Shown here one piece after another: positions 38,221 through 46,170 of a stretch of DNA of 46,393 nucleotides (position 1 is the first letter of the stretch; each line of letters opens with the position of its first letter). The position numbers were made by a program, and so were the translations under genes. Source of the stretch: Mesorhizobium silamurunense. Its GTDB lineage: Bacteria > Pseudomonadota > Alphaproteobacteria > Rhizobiales > Rhizobiaceae. Location: positions 1 through 46,393 of the forward strand of contig NZ_JHQR01000067.1 in the NCBI RefSeq assembly GCF_014843825.1, in the 5' to 3' direction. The notes under the pieces are model-generated. The model ran no database searches and had not been told where the DNA came from. It saw only the letters and a list, made by a program, of their open reading frames with translations.

Positions 38221-39483
38221 ATGGTAGATCTCTACGGCAAGACGTTGTCGCGAAGGCAAGTGGCTGAACGCTCCGGCATGCTGTCGCAATTCGCCGGCGT
38301 GCGGCTGATGACACTTGGCGACGGCGTCGAGCGCGGCATCCGCATGCTCGAATTCCGCACGGGATCGGGCCTGCGCTTCACCGCGCTCGTCGATCGCGCG
38401 CTCGACATCGCCGATTGCGAGTACAAGGGCCAGGCGATCGGCTGGCACTCGCCGAGCGGCTTCCGCCATCCCGGTCTGCACGACTATGAGGGCGAGGACG
38501 GTTTTGCCTGGGGGCGATCCTTCTCCGGCCTGCTGGTCACCTGCGGCCTCGATCACATTCTCGGCCGCAACGAGGTGCCGGCCGAGAACTACAATTATCC
38601 CGGCCGCAAGACCGTGACGCATTCGCTGCATGGACGCATCGGCACCATTCCGGCGCGGCTTACAGGCTATGGCGAAGCCTGGGACGGCGACCGCTGCGTG
38701 CTGTGGGCGGAAGGCATCGTCCAGCAGGCAAGCGTGTTCGGCGAGGACCTGCATCTCATCCGTCGCATCGAGGCCGATGTCGGCGGCAACGAGATCCGGC
38801 TTTCGGACCGCGTCGTCAATCACGGCTTCCACCGCACCCCGCACATGTATTTCTACCACGTCAATGTCGGGCACCCGTTGCTCGACGAGGGCTCGCGCTA
38901 TCTGGCGCCGATCCGCGACGTCGTCTGGGCCGCGCATGGCGACGAGCGCTATCAAGCACAGAAGGTCGGCTACCATACCGTGCCGGCGCCGCAGCTCGGC
39001 TTCAGCGAGCAGGTCTGGCAGCACGAACTCGGAGCTGACGGCAACGGCGAGGTACCGGTCGCGGTTGTCAACGATCGCCTCGGTCTCGGCTTCGAGGTCG
39101 TCACCCGTAAGGACCAGTTGCCTTGCTGCTATCAGTGGCAGAATTTCCAGGCCGGCCAGTATGCGCTCGGCATCGAGCCCTCGACCCACCATGTGCTCGG
39201 CAACCTTGCCGCGCGCGAGCGTGGCGAGATGATCTGGCTGGAGCATGACGAGAGCCGTTCCTATGACGCGGTGTTCCGCGTCCTCGATGGCAAGGGGGCG
39301 ATCGCCGGCGCCGAAGGTAGGATCGCGGCCATCGCCCGCCAGCCCGCGCAGGATTATCCTCAGCCCTCCGGCAAGTTTCCACGACTAGCGGGCGAGGGCA
39401 TGAGCGCGACAATTATCCATGGCGAGCCCTCCGGCCGGCGGACCGGATCGCCAGCGGTGCGCGAAGATTGGAGGCAAATGTGA
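38221..39483 (+). CDS. DUF4432 family protein, aldose-1-epimerase-like
   Basis: A 420-residue protein that fits the DUF4432 group of galactose-mutarotase-like folds. It has the RFTALVDRALDIADCEYKG segment typical of this group near the N-terminus and the HGFHRTPHMYFYHVNVGHP region that carries candidate catalytic His residues. No biochemical function is established for the family; a mutarotase or epimerase acting on a sugar-like intermediate is inferred. The last 50 residues are proline- and arginine-rich and look like a loosely conserved tail. Its stop overlaps the start of the oxygenase gene. Confidence 0.82.
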   Translation: MVDLYGKTLSRRQVAERSGMLSQFAGVRLMTLGDGVERGIRMLEFRTGSGLRFTALVDRALDIADCEYKGQAIGWHSPSGFRHPGLHDYEGEDGFAWGRSFSGLLVTCGLDHILGRNEVPAENYNYPGRKTVTHSLHGRIGTIPARLTGYGEAWDGDRCVLWAEGIVQQASVFGEDLHLIRRIEADVGGNEIRLSDRVVNHGFHRTPHMYFYHVNVGHPLLDEGSRYLAPIRDVVWAAHGDERYQAQKVGYHTVPAPQLGFSEQVWQHELGADGNGEVPVAVVNDRLGLGFEVVTRKDQLPCCYQWQNFQAGQYALGIEPSTHHVLGNLAARERGEMIWLEHDESRSYDAVFRVLDGKGAIAGAEGRIAAIARQPAQDYPQPSGKFPRLAGEGMSATIIHGEPSGRRTGSPAVREDWRQM

Positions 39484-40568
39484 CGGCAAAGAAGCGCGAC
39501 TACAGCCTTGTCGGCGAAAGCACGCGTAAGGCGATCGAGACCGGGCTTGCCTCGGCCGAGTGGTATCACACCGACGTGGCGCGCAAGGGCATGAAGGAGC
39601 TGATGCAGCGTTCCGACGGACCGGCGATTCGCGACACCATGATCTGGATTGCGGCGATCCTGGGCTCGGCCGCCGGCATCGTCTGGTTCTGGGGTACGTG
39701 GTGGGTCGTGCCGTTCCTGTTCGTCTATGGCGTGCTCTACGGCTCGTCGAGCGACTCGCGCTGGCACGAATGCGGCCACGGCACCGCCTTCCGCACACGC
39801 TGGATGAACGATGTCGTCTATCACATCGCCTCGTTCATGCTGATGCGCAATCCGGTGCAGTGGCGCTGGAGCCACGCCCGCCACCACACCGACACCATCA
39901 TCGTCGGCCGCGATGCCGAAATCGCGGTGATGCGGCCGCCGGACCTCTTGAAGGCGGCGCTCGCCTTCACCGGCATCCTCGACTTCCGCTATTCGCTGCC
40001 GACGCTGGTGCGCCAGGCCCTCGGCAAGCTGTCGGACGACGAGAAGAGCTATATCCCGGAGATGGAGCAGCATAAGGCAGTGATCGCGGCGCGCTGGCAT
40101 ATGGTCGTGTATGCCGCGACGATCGCTACCGCGATCGCACTCAGGTCATGGATACCGCTGGTGCTGATCGGCCTGCCGCGGCTCTACGGCACCTGGCATA
40201 TGGTGATGACCGGCCTGTTGCAGCATGTCGGGCTCGCCGACAACGTCACCGACCACCGGCTCAACACGCGCACGGTCTACATGAACCCTATCAGCCGGTT
40301 TATCTACTGGAACATGAACTACCATGTGGAGCATCACATGTTCCCGATGGTGCCCTATCACGCGCTGCCGAAACTGCATGAGCTGATCAAGCACGATCTG
40401 CCGGAGCCGAACCCGTCGATATGGCATGCCTATCGCGAGGTCTGGCCGGTGCTGCTCAGGCAGCTGAAATACGAGGACTATTACCTCAAGCGCGAACTCC
40501 CGCCGACGGCCAAGCCTTATCGCGGCGAATTTCACGAGCTCGACATAACGGCGGCCGCCGCCGAATAG
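39480..40568 (+). CDS. MocD-like membrane di-iron oxygenase (fatty acid desaturase superfamily)
   Basis: A 362-residue membrane protein with the three histidine boxes of desaturases and alkane hydroxylases: HECGH (96-100), HARHH (132-136) and HVEHH near 282. Hydrophobic segments lie at about 53-87 and around 205-235. The best start is the GTG at 39480, five bases after GGAGG and overlapping the previous stop; a TTG at 39468 is in frame. With the Rieske ferredoxin encoded next it matches MocD/MocE, which remove the O-methyl group of the rhizopine 3-O-methyl-scyllo-inosamine. A hydroxylase or demethylase is more likely here than a lipid desaturase. Confidence 0.85.
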   Translation: MTAKKRDYSLVGESTRKAIETGLASAEWYHTDVARKGMKELMQRSDGPAIRDTMIWIAAILGSAAGIVWFWGTWWVVPFLFVYGVLYGSSSDSRWHECGHGTAFRTRWMNDVVYHIASFMLMRNPVQWRWSHARHHTDTIIVGRDAEIAVMRPPDLLKAALAFTGILDFRYSLPTLVRQALGKLSDDEKSYIPEMEQHKAVIAARWHMVVYAATIATAIALRSWIPLVLIGLPRLYGTWHMVMTGLLQHVGLADNVTDHRLNTRTVYMNPISRFIYWNMNYHVEHHMFPMVPYHALPKLHELIKHDLPEPNPSIWHAYREVWPVLLRQLKYEDYYLKRELPPTAKPYRGEFHELDITAAAAE

Positions 40569-40596
40569 GCTGCGTCTATCAATCCGGAGAGAGACG

Positions 40597-40911
40597 ATGG
40601 CGGAATGGGTCGAAGCATGCGCGGTGGACGATGTGGACGAGGAGGACGTGATCCGCTTCGATCATGCCGGCCGCACCTTCGCGATCTACCGCTCGCCTGA
40701 CGACGAGTTCTTCGCCACCGATGGTTTCTGCACGCATGAAAAGGCGCATCTGGCCGACGGGCTGGTGATGGACGACATCATCGAATGCCCCAAGCACAAT
40801 GGCCGCTTCAACTACAAGACCGGCGAGGCCAAGGGCGCGCCGGTCTGCGTCAACCTCAAGACCTATCCGGTTAAGGTCGAGGCCGGTAAGGTCTTGATCG
40901 AAATCGGCTGA
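40597..40911 (+). CDS. MocE-like Rieske-type [2Fe-2S] ferredoxin
   Basis: A 104-residue Rieske ferredoxin. The cluster ligands are Cys45 and His47 (CTHEKAHL) and Cys64 and His67 (CPKHNGRF). It should deliver electrons to the di-iron oxygenase encoded 28 bp upstream. The matching reductase (MocF in the rhizopine operon) is not found in this window, so a reductase encoded elsewhere must serve it. GGAGAGAG upstream supports the ATG. Confidence 0.92.
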   Translation: MAEWVEACAVDDVDEEDVIRFDHAGRTFAIYRSPDDEFFATDGFCTHEKAHLADGLVMDDIIECPKHNGRFNYKTGEAKGAPVCVNLKTYPVKVEAGKVLIEIG

Positions 40912-40947
40912 TCAGCCGCCCGCCAAGCTACGAAGGAACAGAGTTCG

Positions 40948-41751
40948 ATGAGCCGAAAGAGACCGACCGTTGCCGATCTGCGCGCCATGAAGGGCAAGCG
41001 GCAGCTGACCATGCTGCGCGTGCTGACCTTGGAAGAGGCGGAAGCCGCCGAGCGCGCCGGCATCGACATTGTCTCGGTGCCGCTGGAACTGGTGCTCAAT
41101 CCGCAATACCGCGATGCGGCACCCAGCCTCTTCACCATGCCGGGCGACAATTTTTATGAGATCGGCACGGCGGACGATTTCCTGCGCTGGGCCTTCCGGC
41201 TCTACAAGGCCGGCGCCGACGCCGTCTATTGCAGCGCTGGCTACGCTACCATCAAGCGCATGGCCGACGATGCCATTCCCGTGATTGGCCACGTCGGCCT
41301 CATTCCTTCCCGCGCGACCTGGACCGGCGGCTTCAAGGCCGTCGGCAAGACCGCCGACACGGCGATCAAAGTGTTCGAGGCGGTGAAGCAGCTGGAGGCG
41401 GCAGGCGCGATCGGCGCCGAGATCGAAGTCGTGCCGGTCGAGGTGGCGAAGGCGATCTCCGAGCGCACCTCGCTCATCATGCTGTCGATGGGCGCGGGCA
41501 CGGGCTGCGATGCCCAATACCTGTTTGCCGAAGATATTCTCGGCACCAATCGCGGTCACATGCCGCGCCACTCGAAAGTCTATCGCAACTTCGCCGCCGA
41601 ATACGACCGTTTGCAGGCGGAGCGCATCGCGGCGTTTTCTGAATATGTCGCGGACGTCAACAGCGGCGCCTATCCGGAAGACAGGCATATCGTGCATATG
41701 GATCCGGACGAGCTCACCCTCTTCATGAAGAAGGTGGACGAAAAAGTCTAA
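40948..41751 (+). CDS. PanB-fold protein (ketopantoate hydroxymethyltransferase-like) with altered active site
   Basis: A 267-residue TIM-barrel protein clearly related to PanB: IPVIGHVGLIPSR, GGFKAVGKT, EVVPVEVAKAI and GAGTGCDAQ follow the family in order. The metal and catalytic positions I know from E. coli PanB are not kept: the VGDS aspartate region reads VPLE, and the Lys and Glu of the KIEGG segment are replaced in AVYCSAG. The general-base region (LECVP, here IEVVPVE) remains. It is therefore unlikely to make pantothenate; in this operon it may be an aldolase-type enzyme or lyase of a related fold such as the PEP mutase/isocitrate lyase superfamily. The stop overlaps that of the opposing gene. 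Confidence 0.82.
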   Translation: MSRKRPTVADLRAMKGKRQLTMLRVLTLEEAEAAERAGIDIVSVPLELVLNPQYRDAAPSLFTMPGDNFYEIGTADDFLRWAFRLYKAGADAVYCSAGYATIKRMADDAIPVIGHVGLIPSRATWTGGFKAVGKTADTAIKVFEAVKQLEAAGAIGAEIEVVPVEVAKAISERTSLIMLSMGAGTGCDAQYLFAEDILGTNRGHMPRHSKVYRNFAAEYDRLQAERIAAFSEYVADVNSGAYPEDRHIVHMDPDELTLFMKKVDEKV

Positions 41752-43253
41752 ACAAGCAGTATTTGGTGCACCGCAGGGTGCCAATACCCATCGGCGAGCA
41801 CGGCGTGGAGCGCGTCGGCGCTGGATCCCAGCGGCTGGTCTTCCTTGAGCGTCGGCACATGGGCGCGGACGGCGGCGTGGATCGCTCCGGTGGCGGGCGC
41901 CAGCGTTAGCCCTTCGCGCAGATCGATCGCCTGCGCCGCCGCCATCAATTCTAAGGCGATCAGCCGCCGCCACAGCACGATCATCTCGGCGCATTTGGCG
42001 ACGGCAAGCGGCGTCTGCGTGGCGTGGTCCTCCACGCCCTCGGACACGGGCAGGAAGTCGAGCATCACCGGATTGGCCTTGTGGCGGATGGCGGCCAGGA
42101 TCGCCGCCACCGTCTTCTGCAGCGGCACGAAGCCGGCGGACGCGCCGCCGACCGGCGAAAGGTATTTCGGCAGGCCGTGGCGGGTGGAGCCGGTGAGCTG
42201 GATGAAGCGGGCGGCGGAAGCCGCCGCGCATTGGGCGATCGCGAGGCCCAGCGTCTCGAAGGCCAGCGACAGCGAGGCGGTGTGGAAATTGCCTGTCGAC
42301 AGCACGAGCAAGTCATCGGCGAGCACCAGCGGGTTGTCGGCGGACGCGTTAAGCTCGATCTCGACGGCGAGCCTGGCATGGTCGATCGCCTGGATCAGCG
42401 CGCCGTGGATCGAGGGCATGCAGCGGATCGACAGCGGATCCTGAAGCGTGGTCGGTGCCGATTCCTCGCCCTGGGCAAGCAGCTCGCGCAACGCCTTTGC
42501 CGCCACCTGCTGGCAGGCGGCGGGCCGCGCCAGATGCAGTCGGGGGTCAAGGATGGTGCGGTTGGCGCCCAGCGCCTCCATGGTGAGCGCGCCGGCCTGC
42601 TGCTGCTGTTCCAGCGCCGAGAGCGCATCGGTTAGCGCCAGCGCGCCGGCGCCGGTGGAGGCGGCGGAAGCGTTGATCAGCGACAGGCCGTCCTTGGGAG
42701 CCAAGCCGACCGGCGCAAGGCGCGCCATCATCAGCGCCTTTGCCGAAGGCATGCGCCTGCTCTGATAGTCGGCATCGCCTTCGCCGATCAGCGTGTGGGC
42801 GATCGCCGTCATCAGCACCAGGTCGCCGGCGCCGATCGAGCCAAGCGAGGGCATCACCGGATGGACGCCGGCGTTGAGCAGATCGACGAGCGCGGTGAAG
42901 ACATGCGGCGACAGACCGGAGCCGCCTGCCGCGAGCATGGCGATGCGGGCGAACATCACCGCGCGCACGAGCTGGGTAGGCAATGGGTTTCCCACCGCGG
43001 CGCCGCGCCCGTCGAGAAGCTGGCGCTGGAAGGCGCCGGCATCGCCTTCGACTGTCGTGCCGAGATTGGCGCCAAGCCCGGTGTTCAGCCCATAGATCTG
43101 CTGATCACCGGCAGCGGCGGCATCGAGGACCTCGCGCGCCTTGGCCAGTTTTTCGATGACGGCAGGCGTGACTTCGATCTTGCCTGCATTGCGCGCGACG
43201 GCGGCCACATCCTCGATGCTGACGCCGGCGCCGGTGAGAACGAGCGGGGTCAT
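41748..43253 (-). CDS. HAL/PAL-fold ammonia-lyase-like protein lacking the MIO serine
   Basis: A 501-residue protein of the histidine/phenylalanine ammonia-lyase superfamily, close to the 510 residues of HutH. The catalytic Tyr54 is in YGLNTGLGANLGT, and NFHTASLSLAFETLG and VSEGVEDHATQTP match conserved segments. The internal Ala-Ser-Gly that cyclises to the MIO cofactor is not intact: the region reads GSIGAGDL, that is Ala142-Gly143-Asp144, one residue short (42825-42830). Without the Ser the normal cofactor cannot form, so the protein may catalyse another reaction or have a binding role. The start overlaps the stop of the upstream cyclodeaminase-like gene (ATGA). Confidence 0.87.
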   Translation of the reverse strand: MTPLVLTGAGVSIEDVAAVARNAGKIEVTPAVIEKLAKAREVLDAAAAGDQQIYGLNTGLGANLGTTVEGDAGAFQRQLLDGRGAAVGNPLPTQLVRAVMFARIAMLAAGGSGLSPHVFTALVDLLNAGVHPVMPSLGSIGAGDLVLMTAIAHTLIGEGDADYQSRRMPSAKALMMARLAPVGLAPKDGLSLINASAASTGAGALALTDALSALEQQQQAGALTMEALGANRTILDPRLHLARPAACQQVAAKALRELLAQGEESAPTTLQDPLSIRCMPSIHGALIQAIDHARLAVEIELNASADNPLVLADDLLVLSTGNFHTASLSLAFETLGLAIAQCAAASAARFIQLTGSTRHGLPKYLSPVGGASAGFVPLQKTVAAILAAIRHKANPVMLDFLPVSEGVEDHATQTPLAVAKCAEMIVLWRRLIALELMAAAQAIDLREGLTLAPATGAIHAAVRAHVPTLKEDQPLGSSADALHAVLADGYWHPAVHQILLV

Positions 43254-44251
43254 GCGAAGCGCAGCCTCTGGCCGATGCCGTGTTCCGCGGCTTTGGCCAG
43301 CATCGCCTTGCCGAGCGCGATATCGGAGAGCGACAGGCCGCGATGCCAGAACAGGATCGTTTCGCCGTCGCTTTGCCGGCCCGGCTTGCGGCCGGCCGCG
43401 ATCTGGCCGAGCTCGGCATGCAGCGTCGCCTCGCTCAGCCGTCCGGTCTCGACATGGGCGCGCAGCGAGCCGAACTTGCCGCCCTTGCACTGACCCCAGT
43501 CGTCGACGACGATCTTTTGCATGATGTCGGTGAGCGAAAGCTCCACCGCGCTCATCGTGCCGTAAGGCACCACCAGCGCGCCCCGCTTGATCCATTCAGT
43601 CTTGAGCAGCGGCTGCGGTTCCGGCAGCCGCGAGGCCTCGACGACGATGTCGGCGCCTTCGACGCAGCCCTTCCAGTCAGCCACGGCCATGACGGGTTTG
43701 CCGAGATCGGCAGCCAGCTTCGCGGCGAAAGCGTCGCGGCTTTCCGGGCGGCGCGAATGGACGCGGATCTCGTCGAAGTCGAAGAGGTGATCGAGCAGGC
43801 GCACATTCCAGTAGGCGGTGCCGCGCGCGCCGATATGACCGAGCACTTTCGACGATTTTTTGGCCAGATGCTTGGCGCCGATCGCCGTGACGGCGCCGGT
43901 GCGCATGTCGGTGATGACGGTGGCGTCCAGGATGGCGCGCGGCGTGCCGGTGCGCGGGTCGAAGAGGTTGAGGATGCCGAATTCGGACGGCAGCCCGCGC
44001 AGGTAGTTGTCGACGTAATCGCCGACGATCTTCACGCCGGCCGCATCGAGCGGCGCCACATAGCCGCGCAGCACGTTGAAGTGGCCATGGAAGGACGGAT
44101 CCGGCTCGAGATGGACGCGCGGCTCGATCACCGTCTGGCCGTTGCCCTGGGCGACGAGCCCGGCTTCGACGGCGCCGATGATCTCGGCATCGGTCATGGC
44201 AAGGGCTTCAATGTCGAGAGCATTGAGGTAGTCGATATAGATCGGCTTCAT
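43250..44251 (-). CDS. Ornithine cyclodeaminase/mu-crystallin family protein
   Basis: A 333-residue NAD(P)-dependent protein. The Rossmann segment reads LGHIGARGTAYWN near residue 137, preceded by the MRTGAVTAIGAKHLAKK region with the conserved substrate Lys/Arg. The family includes ornithine cyclodeaminase, ketimine reductases and amino-acid dehydrogenases, so the true reaction is open. It is the first gene of a two-gene operon with the HAL-like protein (four-base overlap) and is divergent from the MFS gene. Joint action on an amino acid or an amino-sugar-derived imine is inferred. Confidence 0.87.
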   Translation of the reverse strand: MKPIYIDYLNALDIEALAMTDAEIIGAVEAGLVAQGNGQTVIEPRVHLEPDPSFHGHFNVLRGYVAPLDAAGVKIVGDYVDNYLRGLPSEFGILNLFDPRTGTPRAILDATVITDMRTGAVTAIGAKHLAKKSSKVLGHIGARGTAYWNVRLLDHLFDFDEIRVHSRRPESRDAFAAKLAADLGKPVMAVADWKGCVEGADIVVEASRLPEPQPLLKTEWIKRGALVVPYGTMSAVELSLTDIMQKIVVDDWGQCKGGKFGSLRAHVETGRLSEATLHAELGQIAAGRKPGRQSDGETILFWHRGLSLSDIALGKAMLAKAAEHGIGQRLRFA

Positions 44252-44341
44252 GCATTTCCCTCGGCCGGCCCGCGCTCATCCATAACAGGCGGCGCGGCGA
44301 CACGAAAGTTTGTTGGTTAAACTCTGGACTGGTTCAGCCTT

Positions 44342-45804
44342 ATGCTGTTCAACCAGCGCGTCATGACCAGCATTCCCGACAACGAGGCCGTGTTTCAGCC
44401 GAAGACTTCCGCCCGGCGGTCACGGCGCGTGGCGCTGATCGTCGCCGTCGCCTTCTTCATGCAGTTGCTCGACTCGACCATCATCTCGACGTCGCTGCCG
44501 CAGATGGGGCAGTCCTTCGGCGTGCCGGCGGTGGCGATGAGCATCGGCATCACCGCCTATATGCTGACCATGGCGGTGTTCGTGCCGCTGTCGGCCTGGC
44601 TCGCCGACCGGTTTGGCGCGCGCAACGTCTTTCTCGTCGCCATCGCGCTGTTCACGCTCGCGTCGATCACCTGCGGCTTCTCGCAAAGCCTGACCGAGTT
44701 CGTCGGCGCCCGCATCGTGCAGGGGCTCGGCAGCGCGCTGATGACGCCGGTCGGGCGCATCCTGGTGCTGCGCAACGCCGCCAAATCGGAACTGCTCAAT
44801 GCCACGGCGCTGATCACCTGGCCGGCCTTGTTCGCGCCGGTGGTCGGGCCGGTGCTCGGCGGCTTCATCACCACCTATCTCTCCTGGCACTGGAACTTCT
44901 TCATCAACGTCCCTCTGGGGCTGGCCGGACTGCTGCTGGTCGCCCGCTTCGTGCCGGGCGATCGCGATTCCGAGGCGAGGCCGCTCGACTGGCGGGGCTT
45001 TTCCTCACCTCGCTCGGTCTCGCGGTGATGCTCTATGGACTGGAGCGCCTTGCGCATCCCGAGAACGGCATGCTGCCGACAGTCGCCCTGATTGCCGCCG
45101 GCATTGCGATCGGCTGGATCGCCGTGCGCCACCTGTTGCGCACGCCGCATCCGCTGCTCGACCTCTCCGCCTTCAAAGTCCTGACCTTCGCCGTCTCGAC
45201 ATTGTCGGCGGGCACGATCTTCCGCGTCGCGATCAATGCAACGCCCTTCCTTTTGCCGCTGCTTTTCCAGGTGGGCTTCGGGATGCGGCCGGTCGATGCC
45301 GGCTTGCTGATCCTGGCCTATTTCCTCGGCAATCTCGGCATGAAGGCAGTGACGACGCCGACGCTGAGGCGCTTCGGCTTCCGCCGCGTGCTGATCGTCA
45401 ACGGACTGATCGCCTCGCTGGCGATCATGGCCTGCGGAGCGATCTCGCCGCAGACGTCGCCGGTGCTGGTGGTGGCGCTGATGCTCATCGCTGGTCTCAC
45501 GCGCTCGATGCAGTTCACGGCGCTCAATACGCTTGCCTTCGCCGATATCGGCGGGGCGCAGCGGAGCTCGGCGGCGACGCTCTCCAGCATGCTGCAGCAG
45601 GTATCGATGCTGTTCGGCGTGGCGGTCGCGGCGGCGATCCTCAACCTGTCGCAGATCGCCGGAGGCGAAGCGACGCCCGATCTCGCCGACTTCAGAATCG
45701 CATTCATAGCGATCGGGCTGATCGGGCTCGCGGCATCGTTCCGTTTCATGGTCCTGTCGCCATCTGCCGGGGCGGAGGTCTCGGGCCACTCCGCGGACGA
45801 TTGA
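44342..45804 (+). pseudogene. MFS transporter (DHA2-like), frameshifted
   Basis: Two consecutive frames (44342-45028 and from about 45003 to 45804) together encode one drug:H+-antiporter-like permease of about 485 residues. The break is at 44999-45002, a run of four T. Adding one T restores the sequence DWRGFFLTSLGLAVMLYGLE across the junction, typical of the seventh helix. Conserved motifs such as LDSTIISTSLP in helix 1 and ADRFGARNVFL after helix 2 are intact. The single-base loss in a homopolymer may be a genuine inactivating mutation or a sequencing error. The start may be the ATG at 44342 or 44363. It is divergent from the cyclodeaminase/HAL-like pair. Confidence 0.85.
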
Positions 45805-46170
45805 CACCGCGCTCGCTGTCTTTTGCGAATGTAAATTCCGCCAGCCCCGCAGGCTTCGAATGCGCTCTTTCACGAGCCGCACGATCGAGGCAATGAATTG
45901 CCAAAAGCCCAAGAGTTTCCGCCTATTGCGCCAGTTTCGGCAATCGATGCGACCACTCGGCAAATAGTCGGAGAGGCAGGGTTCTTGAACGCGGATTCAT
46001 TTGACGAGCCGCTGTTGAGCCGATTAGCTTTCGTCCGGGATGGCGGCCCGGCAGGGCCTTTCCATCGGGGCGAAAAGACATGAACGCGATCGGTTGGCCA
46101 GACCAACCATCTCGTGACAGCGATGCAGATCCCGATTGATCCGCAGTTCGAGGTGAAGTGAGACGCCGGC
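45805..46170. other. Gene-poor stretch, possible degenerate coding remnant
   Basis: This 366-bp stretch lies between two converging genes. I see no convincing intact gene. A plus-strand frame from about 45835 to 46083 stops at a TGA, after which the same frame stays open to a second stop at 46159-46161; its end (MQIPIDPQFEVK) looks protein-like, so an old gene with a nonsense mutation is possible. GGTTGG (46092-46097) pairs with CCAACC (46103-46108) and may be a terminator stem. Confidence 0.3.

Noticed and set aside
39480..40568. Lipid fatty-acid desaturase
   Set aside because: The histidine boxes fit, but the adjacent Rieske ferredoxin and sugar-type enzymes point to a MocD-like oxygenase instead.
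40948..41751. Pantothenate biosynthesis panB
   Set aside because: Several catalytic positions are replaced and there is no panC or other pantothenate gene nearby.
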